Source of the DNA: an uncultured Lachnospiraceae bacterium
Lineage (GTDB): Bacteria > Bacillota > Clostridia > Lachnospirales > Lachnospiraceae
NCBI GenBank assembly: GCA_900550475.1
Contig: URSA01000007.1
Coordinates: 68,057-132,056, forward strand
Direction: 5' to 3'
Length of the DNA: 64,000 bases
The first letter of the stretch is position 1. Every line of letters starts with the position of its first letter. Position numbers and translations under genes: made by a program. Below, in pieces: positions 33,401 through 41,441 of the stretch. The notes beneath the pieces are model-generated. The model ran no database searches. It saw only the letters and a list, made by a program, of their open reading frames with translations, and was not told the origin of the DNA.

Positions 33401-36351
33401 AGTGGCTGAAGAAGAAAGAGGCGGCACAGTCTCCGCTCATGATCGAGAAATTCCGGAAGATCGCGGAGGATGCGCGCCATATCGGGCAGGAGGATGAGCA
33501 GACCCAGCTTGTGTTCCTTTCCCGGATGAAGGAGCTTGCGGACTATATCAAAGAGTACGAGGGAGTACCGTCCATGAACATCAAGCAGTTCAAGGGATGG
33601 CTCAATACGGCACAGTGCAGGCTGCCGTTCATCGTAAAGGGCATGTATTACTCCAGGCCGCAGGAGAGCGATCAGGTAAACATGCTGGATTCAGCGGATA
33701 TTTTACGGAAAGAGCTGGAGTCCGGCGATCCGGAACGCTTTTTCAATGCCGTTCTGGAAGTGGGCAAAATGCATACGCTTTTCTCGTCCGCGGATGTGGA
33801 CAGCTCGGTGCTTAATATGCAGGACAAGAACAGCGCGTGGACAGAGTGCCATGAGACGGAGCTTACCCTTGGTCTGGATCGGATCGAGTTCATGCCGGAA
33901 ACGTTCCAGAAACGGTTTATAGAGGCGTACTACCGGAAAAAAGAATCCCTTATGGGCAGGGTGAACGAAGCGGTTCAGAACCTGGTGCGGGAGCTCCCCG
34001 AACAGATGGAAGACAAGGATGGGTACGCTACTTACCTGATTATGCAGACCCAGCTTGGAAGAGAGTACGAGGCACTGCGCGTTATGCCGGGAACCTATTT
34101 CCGGAATGAGCCCATGATGGAACAGACGGTTGCCTTCAAGGAGAATCATGAGGATCTTTTGCAGAGCACCGGGCAGATGGATGAAAAGATAGTAGCCGTG
34201 AATAAGAAGTATGCCCCCGAATTTGAGAAGATCGGATATACGAAAGCCGTGGGCGCGGAATATCTGGGTGCTTTCCGCAGGCAGTTTGTGGAAAAGGAAG
34301 CGGCGGCAAAGATAGAAAACCCCGCAGCGGGCGCAGACAGCTTTGACATTATGGAAGCACGGAATATCGCGAGGGATGTGGCAGGACAGGGCACCTTACC
34401 CGAACTGGCAAAGCAGCTCAGTGAAGTACGTCTGACGGAGGAGATGCTGACGCCGGAGTATATGACCCTCCATGCAGTGGATCTGTTTGCCTCCTTTAAG
34501 ACCATGGATGCGTACGAGGCCATGCTCCGGGAAAATCCGGCGCTGGAGGAGACCGTTCCGGCGGCACAGAAGTTCATCTGGGAAAAGAATAAGAGATTCT
34601 ATACGAAATACCGGAGCTATGTGGAGCAGTTTGCCCGCAGCCGCTGTGTGGACGCGGTAAACGGAGAATATCTGACCAAGGAGACCTACGAGGCGGAAAA
34701 AGAGGAGATCGCAGAGAACCTGTCCAAGGAAAAAGCAGAAATGAGCAAGCTCATGGGCGGCTTCGGCGACTATTCCCAGAAGGTAGGTGCAATCTCCAAA
34801 CAGGTTGAGGGCATTGAGAAGCTCAAGAAGAAAGACAAGACCGCCGTGCTGAAATCCCTGACGGAATGCGGGGACTGGCTGAAGGATCTGACAAGATATC
34901 TGGCACAGCCGCTTACCCTCTCCCCGGAGGACTTCTTTGACGCAACGCTTATGACGCTGATGAGCATGTTCGGTTACATCGAGAAAAATCTGCGGGAAGC
35001 GAGAAACGTGCTGGAGAGAGCGGAGAAAATCGGCGATGTGAGCGGACTGGTTTCCGGTATTCAGGAGATTTCCGGCACCTTTACGGAGTTTAAGGAGCGC
35101 ATTCCCGGAATTGCACAGGAGTTCAGGGCGAAGGCAATGGAGGCAGGCGGCAACGTACCGCTGACCCTTTTAGATGTTGTGGTGGAGGCGCAGGAGATCA
35201 AGACCTTCCACGTAGAAGGACAGAGGCAGAATGTGGGACAGGGCGCTTCTGACGTCAAGCGGCTGCAGGAGGGAGAAAAGGTATTCTACTTCAAGGGGGA
35301 TGAATACCTGAAAGGCTTCATAGAAAGTGCAAACGAGCTGCTTCCCATGCTGCAGAATGCGGAGCTGAGAGAGGTGATGGAAAAGAGACTGAAAGCCCTC
35401 GAAAAACACGGAACCGACGTGGATATGCGTACCTTTGCCAATATGATTGTATTTGTGAGAGACAACGGAACGATCAACGAGTCCAGATATACTGAGTGGA
35501 ACGAGCTTTTCAGAGGAAATCCCCGTGAGTTGATAGAGGCAGACCTTGAAAACTGGAAAGAGTTTGCAAAGGGCGTATCCCAGAAATTTGTGACGGTGGA
35601 CACCGCACTGGCGGAAAGCCTCCTGCTTGACAGGAACGCCGACATGACGGCGCGCAATTTTGCTTCCGAGCGAGTGGCGGAGCTTTTGGGACAGAAGGGT
35701 CTCATCGTGCGCAACAGGGACGCGATCGTGGTAAATGAGGACGGCGTGCAGAAGAAAGGCTTTATCATGGATCAGGCGGAGGGTGTTCCGGCGTACCGTA
35801 TGCGTGAAATGGCAATGGAGCTGGGGTATGAGGTTCACTTTACGGCGGAGGCACAGAAGAAGCTGTTGAACTTCCAGATCGTCGACATGATTACCGGACA
35901 GGTAGACCGTCATGCAGGAAATTACTTCGTCCAGTACGACAGGGATGATGAGGCGAAGACGCTGACCGTGAAGGGCGTGACCGGAATTGACAACGATTTT
36001 GCGTTCGGCAGATCCGTGCAGATGGACAGCGAGAATACCGGCAGCATTTTCACGGACGACGGAAAATACAAATTCGGCATGATGGACAAAGAGATGTACC
36101 AGACCCTGATGAGTATGTCACCGGAGCTTCTCGCCACCAATCTGGAGGGTGTGATCGAACCCAGATATATGGACGCGCTGAAAGAAAGGTTTGAGACTGT
36201 CCGTCAGAGACTGAAGGCGGCAAAAGAGGAAGCCGACAAGAACGGAGGCGACTTCTTCCGGGAGAGGGGCGGCTGGAATGCAGAGTCCGAGCGGATACTG
36301 TGCGAACAGCCTAACAAGGCCTCTTATGTGAAGAAGATCAAAGTGGGGTAA
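30469..36351 (+). CDS. Giant 1960-residue protein with C-terminal kinase-like domain, candidate CIS effector
   Basis: No signal peptide or membrane helix is apparent. Residues 1 to about 1570 are mostly helical and charged. A short motif 'MLTPxYxxxH' occurs twice (about residues 131-139 and 1325-1333), suggesting an ancient internal repeat. The C-terminus has a kinase fold signature: a glycine-rich start ('GQGASDVKRLQEGEKVFYFK', Lys1609 as the beta-3 candidate), 'ARNFASERVAELLG' helix, a catalytic loop 'GQVDRHAGNYF' (Asp1813, Asn1818) and a metal motif 'TGIDNDFAFG' (Asp1841, Asp1843). The DRHxxN and IDND arrangement resembles PI3K/HipA/Fam20-type atypical kinases. The gene lies between AAA+ ATPases in the CIS operon and next to an ADP-ribosyltransferase gene, so delivery as an effector is proposed. 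Confidence 0.75.
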   Translation: MDNMFHLRQDMTNEELQRFAQDRMQKEDTIADYMKQREAHAQMDLAQLTQKPQVKQVAQKPMAADMPTLAADEKDWKRKRKMKQTMQPQAAVLQEKGQEIQQKFDARVASIQQKQAIDAQGKAMFEATLRADMLTPKYVMEHFSEVRYMLDNWKRHIALFDEGGAANGLMAEDQKIRLVHMKEMYQQGERAFETALGALGFKYHPELDAKKQFEELTKEQQEQALQDNIAVRTTLAKDAASMDRTVANELIEKEVQRRKPEIQAFREEMREKYPFIESENMTHDYEYDETAKIKEMFEKHPTEYEQNKEVLDKLYKEFFNLMEYNGTCYEVSRTIGAIQFDDRTVSSSKMQMLVNIRLEDQEKKMARIRSRAASVMDGIRHIVLGKKLPESSYHSLKDFIPIEYNFSQEAQTTKEQSAVYSTRYEEKKEIFNRLAGEIYGDRAQELTEKEAGKYMLFMENDKQEQNEAVVRALLSIRVNETMQGSDDEAAEESAKEIGRIMKPLVMPYLERMRDYDTRELGHYTEEELMARNEELQELSLISMQIAEAAKYRDPDDAEGRSIRDAFCADKKELFDMKCSVIQSYAQKARGLYLVKAYSQGSLDESCFMAAEREEMRKKAGLQPTDPLTMEQMLQGAKEIVEKADVARAAAYKTYYMSPAVQESYTNITSPHAETTHPEYHKQRMDVYKAGLRMLNAPGKTLNSGQLEDFYNLCSKKIRDLKKELDAQEEPGMGTLEIRAQIEELERYQEYTRMQYTLTGKAYVRTGDENSLLREPIFRSYDSAENLPAFQNMSDADFAVMCKKLAAGTFAEDKENPERFEAYYEENMEGLRMYKQRMSEHYEMLETIFHHRIPSIEYIQENRRQLEQWFSNIQVDNHMVEYMRDLIDLTDPADLRLYNLVVTYNAIGGYIVSISTMIALVGADYKEADAASSLPSMEAAEFTKQLDQEQAPVQKDRETLEAELAELEEKKDTYADQKEWLKKKEAAQSPLMIEKFRKIAEDARHIGQEDEQTQLVFLSRMKELADYIKEYEGVPSMNIKQFKGWLNTAQCRLPFIVKGMYYSRPQESDQVNMLDSADILRKELESGDPERFFNAVLEVGKMHTLFSSADVDSSVLNMQDKNSAWTECHETELTLGLDRIEFMPETFQKRFIEAYYRKKESLMGRVNEAVQNLVRELPEQMEDKDGYATYLIMQTQLGREYEALRVMPGTYFRNEPMMEQTVAFKENHEDLLQSTGQMDEKIVAVNKKYAPEFEKIGYTKAVGAEYLGAFRRQFVEKEAAAKIENPAAGADSFDIMEARNIARDVAGQGTLPELAKQLSEVRLTEEMLTPEYMTLHAVDLFASFKTMDAYEAMLRENPALEETVPAAQKFIWEKNKRFYTKYRSYVEQFARSRCVDAVNGEYLTKETYEAEKEEIAENLSKEKAEMSKLMGGFGDYSQKVGAISKQVEGIEKLKKKDKTAVLKSLTECGDWLKDLTRYLAQPLTLSPEDFFDATLMTLMSMFGYIEKNLREARNVLERAEKIGDVSGLVSGIQEISGTFTEFKERIPGIAQEFRAKAMEAGGNVPLTLLDVVVEAQEIKTFHVEGQRQNVGQGASDVKRLQEGEKVFYFKGDEYLKGFIESANELLPMLQNAELREVMEKRLKALEKHGTDVDMRTFANMIVFVRDNGTINESRYTEWNELFRGNPRELIEADLENWKEFAKGVSQKFVTVDTALAESLLLDRNADMTARNFASERVAELLGQKGLIVRNRDAIVVNEDGVQKKGFIMDQAEGVPAYRMREMAMELGYEVHFTAEAQKKLLNFQIVDMITGQVDRHAGNYFVQYDRDDEAKTLTVKGVTGIDNDFAFGRSVQMDSENTGSIFTDDGKYKFGMMDKEMYQTLMSMSPELLATNLEGVIEPRYMDALKERFETVRQRLKAAKEEADKNGGDFFRERGGWNAESERILCEQPNKASYVKKIKVG

Positions 36352-36357
36352 GTGATT

Positions 36358-38913
36358 ATGGGTGATAGTTTTACAAAGGAAGCCTATGAAGTAATTTACC
36401 GGCATCCGAAGTGGAAGGAAGAAGCGACAAAATACGAGGATCATCTGGCAGCAAAGCTGTTTCATATGTCCTACACCAAGCAGGCGGTCAAGACCGCCAT
36501 GGGTAAGATCAGCCGCATTCTGACCGCATACTACGGGGACGGCGAGAGAGTACCGCAGGGGCAGGAGCAGCAGAACATAGAAGCTGCGGAGAGCCTGACG
36601 GATTTTGCGCAGATCTTCAACGGAGAGGACACGGATGTCAAGATCAACAAAACAGTGGTGGAAGCTCTGATGCAGGGGCGCCGTGATAACAGCGGCGCCG
36701 GGCAGGTAAAGAAGGTTCTGGCGGGCGACAAGAAAGAGGACGGACAGGAGTACACGCAGGAAGAGGCGGACGAGGCAAACAAGGAGATGCTGGATGAGGT
36801 CATCAACGGCGACGGCAACGTGAGAGAGCAGATGACCCTCCTGTATAACGGCATGTTTATCAACGGCGGCCATACCAAGGAGCAGATTGCCCGGGGAACC
36901 TCCTTCAAGGGCGTTTTGCAGGGAATTACCCGGGAGAAGGGCATGATGACCCTCTCCCCCGACCTGTGGGGTATCAATTACGACCTGCTGGAGGGACAGT
37001 CCCGCTATCAGGAAGGAAAAGACGTCTTTGATACCAAGAGCATGGCGATGGATCTTGTGAGGCGCGATGAGGAGCTGCGCGGCAAAGGCACCGCACTCTC
37101 CCGCTGGTGGCGCGGCATCAAGCGTATCTGGAACGCCACCATAGGCAACCAGTTGAAGCGCAAGAAGCGCACCGATACCCTTGTGGAAGGAGAGAAAGGT
37201 CTTGGCCTGAGCCATTATGAGAGGCTTGGCATAGAGCCCAGCAGAAGAGAGCGGGATTTCTCTGTCGTCAGAAATGAGAAGGGCGAGGAAAAGCTGCAAT
37301 GGAAGGAAGGCGCTGCCTACTTCAAGATCGACAAAGATGTGACGGCGGAAGGTATGCTGCAGACGGCGGGCGTCTCCGGTACGACCCTTCGTATGCTCGG
37401 CGCATACCGCCTGATGGGTGCGAGCCAGAAGGAGCTTCTGGACTTCCGTCTGGCGCTGATCGCATGGATGGTGTCCTCCCACGACCACTCCCTTTACGAG
37501 ATATTGAAGGGCTCCCACAATGCGGGCGTCAGGGGAACGGAGTCTCTGGATGAGGCAGCGGTCATGTATACCAACATCGACCCGCTGGATACCGGGATCC
37601 TGCGTGATAACTTTGCGGAAAACAAGCAGTTCCCCCATGAGACCGTGTATAAGATCCAGTTGAATGAGCTGAAGGCGGCGAGAGAGGAGCATGAGCGAAA
37701 AATCGGGCGCAACGTGGAGAGGCAGGACAGGATCCAGCAAAGCAACGAACTGAAAGAGCAGACCGATGTCTACAATGAGGTGCTTCGTGCCAGAAAGAGC
37801 TCCCTCAAATCACTGGAGCGCAAGATCAATAAGGCAATTACACGCCTTCTGCTGAAACCAGAGCAGGGCTTCAAGGGTGATAAGGACGGCACCCAGCGCC
37901 GTGCGGTAGAGCAAGAGCTGATGAGGGATCAGGAGACATTGTTCTATTTAAAGGAAGATACCGAACTGCTCCAGCAAAAATACAATGAAATCAACGGCGT
38001 GAGATCCAAGACGGAGCTTTTGCCGGAGCTGACCCTCTTTGCCAAGAGTGCGGTCACGCAGGGAACCGATGCAATGGCATTGCAGGCGCAGGATCTTGCG
38101 CTGAACATCTATACCACCGGAGCCTATATGACCATGAACGTGGGCAGCAAGTGGGGCGGCATGTTTGGCAAGATGAAGCTGAAGGACAAACGTGTGGACG
38201 AAAAGAAATTCGGCAGCTATCAGGCGTCCTATAAGGCGGAGACCAAGGACGACAAGCTGTTGAACCAGATCTTTGACCTGACAAGAGTGTCGGCAAGAAT
38301 GGCACAGGACGCACTGGAGGAGCGCGGAGGCCGCGAGAAAGAGAAAGGAAGCACGGAGGCGGATTACATGCATGCAGCCAATGTCAAAACCTTCCGTGGT
38401 GAAAAGAGCGGCGGCGGCAGCTACCAGACGCGGGGGCAGGAGTACGATACAAGATCCCTGACCAGTACCTCAAAGAGAATAGAAAAGGCGTTGATGTATT
38501 TCGGAAAGAGCGTGGAAAATGCCGGTTACGACAAGGCGGTGCTGGCGCTCTACGAGTTGAACGGAAAGGGTGCGGTGGATATCACGCAGCTCTCCAAGGT
38601 TGCCAACGAGGAGGAGGTGCTGGTGCCCTCCGGTACGAGATTCCGGGTGGAGAAAGCGCTGGTGAAGAATGTCTCCGTGGAGGAGCTCAGGAGAAATCCT
38701 GACAATCCGGTGTCGGATAACGTCAGCGATGATCTGGTGGCGGAAGAGTTTACGCTGAACGAAGAAGGCAAGGTAAATTACGGCGGCATCAAGCATGTGA
38801 ACGTGGTGAAGCTGGTGGAGGTAGACGGACCCGGCGCAAGGCGCAGGAGAGCGCAGGAAGCGTCGAAGTGGACGAGACAGATGATCCGGGAATCCCTGGC
38901 GCAGAACCCGTAA
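36358..38913 (+). CDS. Protein with C-terminal ADP-ribosyltransferase (R-S-E) motif set, candidate CIS toxin
   Basis: ATG 36358 is preferred to GTG 36352, which abuts the previous stop; GGGG lies about ten bases upstream of the ATG. The 851-residue protein has a helical N-terminal two-thirds with an unusual 'SSHDHSLYEILKGSHNAG' patch near residue 378-395 and a charged region at 440-520. The last 200 residues show the full mono-ADP-ribosyltransferase set: Arg680 in 'KTFRGEK', an STS motif 'RSLTSTSKR' (Thr702-Ser705), and the ExE turn 'NEEEVLVPSGTRFRVEKAL' (Glu751 and catalytic Glu753) with the usual VLxPxGTxFxV strand. The Glu-x-Glu form favours arginine as acceptor. No immunity gene is obvious. 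Enzymatic class is well supported by motifs; delivery by the CIS is inferred from position. Confidence 0.8.
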   Translation: MGDSFTKEAYEVIYRHPKWKEEATKYEDHLAAKLFHMSYTKQAVKTAMGKISRILTAYYGDGERVPQGQEQQNIEAAESLTDFAQIFNGEDTDVKINKTVVEALMQGRRDNSGAGQVKKVLAGDKKEDGQEYTQEEADEANKEMLDEVINGDGNVREQMTLLYNGMFINGGHTKEQIARGTSFKGVLQGITREKGMMTLSPDLWGINYDLLEGQSRYQEGKDVFDTKSMAMDLVRRDEELRGKGTALSRWWRGIKRIWNATIGNQLKRKKRTDTLVEGEKGLGLSHYERLGIEPSRRERDFSVVRNEKGEEKLQWKEGAAYFKIDKDVTAEGMLQTAGVSGTTLRMLGAYRLMGASQKELLDFRLALIAWMVSSHDHSLYEILKGSHNAGVRGTESLDEAAVMYTNIDPLDTGILRDNFAENKQFPHETVYKIQLNELKAAREEHERKIGRNVERQDRIQQSNELKEQTDVYNEVLRARKSSLKSLERKINKAITRLLLKPEQGFKGDKDGTQRRAVEQELMRDQETLFYLKEDTELLQQKYNEINGVRSKTELLPELTLFAKSAVTQGTDAMALQAQDLALNIYTTGAYMTMNVGSKWGGMFGKMKLKDKRVDEKKFGSYQASYKAETKDDKLLNQIFDLTRVSARMAQDALEERGGREKEKGSTEADYMHAANVKTFRGEKSGGGSYQTRGQEYDTRSLTSTSKRIEKALMYFGKSVENAGYDKAVLALYELNGKGAVDITQLSKVANEEEVLVPSGTRFRVEKALVKNVSVEELRRNPDNPVSDNVSDDLVAEEFTLNEEGKVNYGGIKHVNVVKLVEVDGPGARRRRAQEASKWTRQMIRESLAQNP

Positions 38914-38942
38914 GAAAGACAGAATAAGGATTGGCAGTTACG

Positions 38943-41120
38943 ATGAACGAGAAACAGTATTTAGAATTGGCAACGCTATATTTTCAAAATCTGGACGACA
39001 GCCCGTACCGCTCCGTCGAGGAGCAGTACCACGACTGGATGCAGTTTGTTGACATGCTTTGCAGCATGCAGCTTGTCATAAAGGAAAACAGTCTGGAGAA
39101 AAGCTTTTGCAGGATCGGAACGGTATTCCGGGACGAGGAGCTGATGCGGGCGCTGGAGCCCCGCCCCTTTTCCCCGAATACCGGGACGGAGGATGTGATT
39201 CTGGGAATCTTCCAGACCCTCTTAAAAAAGGGAGAGACGGCGGCGCAGAACGGCATATTTTTTCCCTTCGACGTACTGCGGATGCTGCATGAATTTACCT
39301 ATCCCGAGATCATGGCGGTTGTGCTTTCCTTCATGCCGGATCTGAACCGGAAATACGAGCGTATCTACGGCGTGCTGCAGGAGGAGCCGGCGGAGTCCAT
39401 ACGTCCCACAGTGGGCTTCGTGTACGACATCTGTGCGCTGTTCATGCCTATGCAGTATGAGGATATTGCGCTGCTCTCCGATGAGGACGGCTATCTGGGT
39501 ACCTTTGTGTTTGACCGGCGGTTTCAGGGAAAAGCGGACGAATCCAGCCTGTCAAAGCGTCTGTGCTTAAATGAGAGGATCCGGGACTTTCTGATGGGAA
39601 ATCCCGGAAAGATGGGAAAGCTCTATCCGTATGCAAGGATACTGGCAGGGGAAGAAGGGCAGGAGGCGCCCATCGCCGGGGATGAGACGGCGGCGCAGAT
39701 GCTGGAGCTGATGGGAGGATTAATTGAGAGAGAAAAGCGCGGCGTGATCCTGCTCTCCGGCGAGCAGGGAACGGGAAAGAAATTTCTGCTCCGCTATCTG
39801 GCGGGACTTACCGGACAGAGCTTTTTAAGCGTCGATCTGCCGCTTCTGCTCAACATGGAGTACCGGGACAGGGAAGCGCTTCTCTATGACATTATCGGCA
39901 AATGCATGATCGAGGGCGTATATCTGCATCTGGATCATGTCCCCTATGAAGAAAAAGACAGAAAAGCGGTGCAGGAGGTTCTGGCGCTGCTGCAAAAATA
40001 TATCATGCTGCTCTTTGTGTCCTCGGAGCAGGAGGAGCTGTCCGAGGCAGTGACGGATGGAGTCTGGTTCTCCGTGGAGTTCCACAGACCCTCCGCGGGG
40101 CTGCAAAAGGAGTTCTGGAAACATTTCGGGGAAGAAAAACAGCTGCATTTCTCGCCCGAGCTGGATCTGGACGTCATAGTGTCCAAATATTCCCTGACGC
40201 CCAAGGCGATCTGCCAGATCGCAGACCGGCTTTCCGTGAGCGGCGAGGAACAGATAGACGAGCAGATGCTTTCGGAAGCGATCCGCAAGGAATGTAAGGT
40301 CAATTTCGGCAGCAAGGCAAAGCGGCTGCAGACCGGCTTTACATGGGAGGACATGGAGCTCAATCAGGAGAGCGAGCAGGAGCTTAAAAGAATTGTGGCA
40401 TATGCAAAGAACCGGGCGGTGGTGTATGAGAATTACGGCTTTGCAAAGAAGATGCCCTACGGGCGGGGCTTTTCCGTCCTGCTGTACGGCCCGCCCGGAA
40501 CGGGAAAGACCATGGCTGCGACTGTGCTGGCAAACGAGCTGAAGCTCGATATTTACCGCATTGATCTGTCGCAGATCGGAAGCAAGTATATCGGCGAGAC
40601 GGAGAAAAACCTTTCCGCCATCTTTGAGACCGGAAAGCATGCCAACGCCATCCTCTTCTTTGACGAGGCGGACGCGCTCTTTACCAAGCGGACGGAGGTT
40701 TCAAGCTCCAACGACCGCTACGCCAACGCGGAGATCGCGTATCTGCTCCAGAAGATCGAGGAATACGACGGAATCTCCTTCCTTGCGACCAACAACCTCA
40801 ACAATTTTGACGCCGCCTTCCGCAGGAGACTGACCTTTATCGTGCCCATGAACCTGCCGGATGCGGAGATCAGACAGCGCCTGTGGGAGAAGGTGTTCCC
40901 GGAGGAGATGCCGAAGGAGAATATCGACTTTACCGCAATTTCCAAGCAGGCAGAGCTGTCCGGCAGCAGCATCAAGTCCGCCGCCCTGCAGGCAGCGTAC
41001 CTTGCCGCATGGGAAAAGCGCCCGGTCACAAGACTCGATGTTCTGGATGCTATTGACCGTGAATACAAGAAGAACGGCGCCCTCAGCATCCGCCAGGATC
41101 TGATCCGGGGAAAGTTTTAG
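38943..41120 (+). CDS. AAA+ ATPase (Pvc15-like), copy 2, last gene of the CIS operon
   Basis: ATG 38943 or TTG 38931 are both possible; neither has a strong ribosome binding site. From the ATG the product is 725 residues. The first AAA module has 'LLSGEQGTGKKFLLRY' (Lys-Lys in place of Lys-Thr/Ser), the second is intact: Walker A 'LYGPPGTGKTMAATV', 'SKYIGETEKNLSAIFE', Walker B 'AILFFDEADALF', sensor 'FLATNN' and 'AFRRRLTF'. It is clearly paralogous to the ATPase at 27224-29542. Two ATPases bracketing the effector candidates suggest each serves a different cargo or step. Confidence 0.88.
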   Translation: MNEKQYLELATLYFQNLDDSPYRSVEEQYHDWMQFVDMLCSMQLVIKENSLEKSFCRIGTVFRDEELMRALEPRPFSPNTGTEDVILGIFQTLLKKGETAAQNGIFFPFDVLRMLHEFTYPEIMAVVLSFMPDLNRKYERIYGVLQEEPAESIRPTVGFVYDICALFMPMQYEDIALLSDEDGYLGTFVFDRRFQGKADESSLSKRLCLNERIRDFLMGNPGKMGKLYPYARILAGEEGQEAPIAGDETAAQMLELMGGLIEREKRGVILLSGEQGTGKKFLLRYLAGLTGQSFLSVDLPLLLNMEYRDREALLYDIIGKCMIEGVYLHLDHVPYEEKDRKAVQEVLALLQKYIMLLFVSSEQEELSEAVTDGVWFSVEFHRPSAGLQKEFWKHFGEEKQLHFSPELDLDVIVSKYSLTPKAICQIADRLSVSGEEQIDEQMLSEAIRKECKVNFGSKAKRLQTGFTWEDMELNQESEQELKRIVAYAKNRAVVYENYGFAKKMPYGRGFSVLLYGPPGTGKTMAATVLANELKLDIYRIDLSQIGSKYIGETEKNLSAIFETGKHANAILFFDEADALFTKRTEVSSSNDRYANAEIAYLLQKIEEYDGISFLATNNLNNFDAAFRRRLTFIVPMNLPDAEIRQRLWEKVFPEEMPKENIDFTAISKQAELSGSSIKSAALQAAYLAAWEKRPVTRLDVLDAIDREYKKNGALSIRQDLIRGKF

Positions 41121-41134
41121 AGAATGTTTTGCAG

Positions 41135-41168
41135 AATCGCACGATTTTCTTGATGAAATCGTGCGATT
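41135..41168 (+). promoter_or_regulatory. 13-bp perfect inverted repeat at the end of the CIS operon
   Basis: AATCGCACGATTT (41135-41147) is perfectly complementary to AAATCGTGCGATT (41156-41168) around an 8-base loop, 14 bases after the AAA+ stop. It could terminate the CIS operon, but only TGTATATAAT follows rather than a T-run. The same bases carry the -35 element and spacer of the next promoter, so it may instead be an operator for the antitoxin. Confidence 0.6.
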
Positions 41169-41178
41169 TGTATATAAT
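41150..41178 (+). promoter_or_regulatory. Sigma-A promoter of the Phd/PIN toxin-antitoxin pair
   Basis: TTGATG (41150-41155), a 17-base spacer and a perfect TATAAT (41173-41178). The -35 box lies in the loop, and the spacer contains the right arm, of the inverted repeat. An antitoxin bound to the repeat would occlude the promoter, as expected for autoregulated toxin-antitoxin operons. Confidence 0.65.
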
Positions 41179-41225
41179 AATATATAGGAGAGAGAAATTC
41201 TCCCCGGGAAGGAAGGTGAGAAGAA

Positions 41226-41441
41226 ATGTCAATTACCGCAACCGAATTGAAAATGAATCTCGGAAAATATCTTATACTGGCTGAAACAGAGGATATTTAT
41301 ATTACCCGTAACGGAAAAGTAGTTGCAAAATTGTCCAATCCGTATCAGGACAGGGTGGATGTTGCCAAATCTCTGTTTGGTGTGCTCCCTGCGGATATGA
41401 CTTTGGAAGAAGCAAAGGAGGAGAGACTGAATAATATATGA
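41226..41441 (+). CDS. Phd/YefM-family antitoxin
   Basis: The 71-residue product has the Phd start 'SITATELKMNLGKYLILAE', the beta hairpin 'DIYITRNGKVVAKLSN' and an acidic C-terminal tail ('TLEEAKEERLNNI') that would neutralise the toxin. The ribosome binding site is GGAAGGTGAG. Its stop overlaps the toxin start by 4 bases (ATGA), the normal coupling for such pairs. It probably binds the upstream inverted repeat together with its toxin. Confidence 0.9.
   Translation: MSITATELKMNLGKYLILAETEDIYITRNGKVVAKLSNPYQDRVDVAKSLFGVLPADMTLEEAKEERLNNI

Noticed and set aside
1..41120. Classical type VI secretion system
   Set aside because: No TssJ, TssL, TssM or TssK-like genes were found, and the organism appears Gram-positive.
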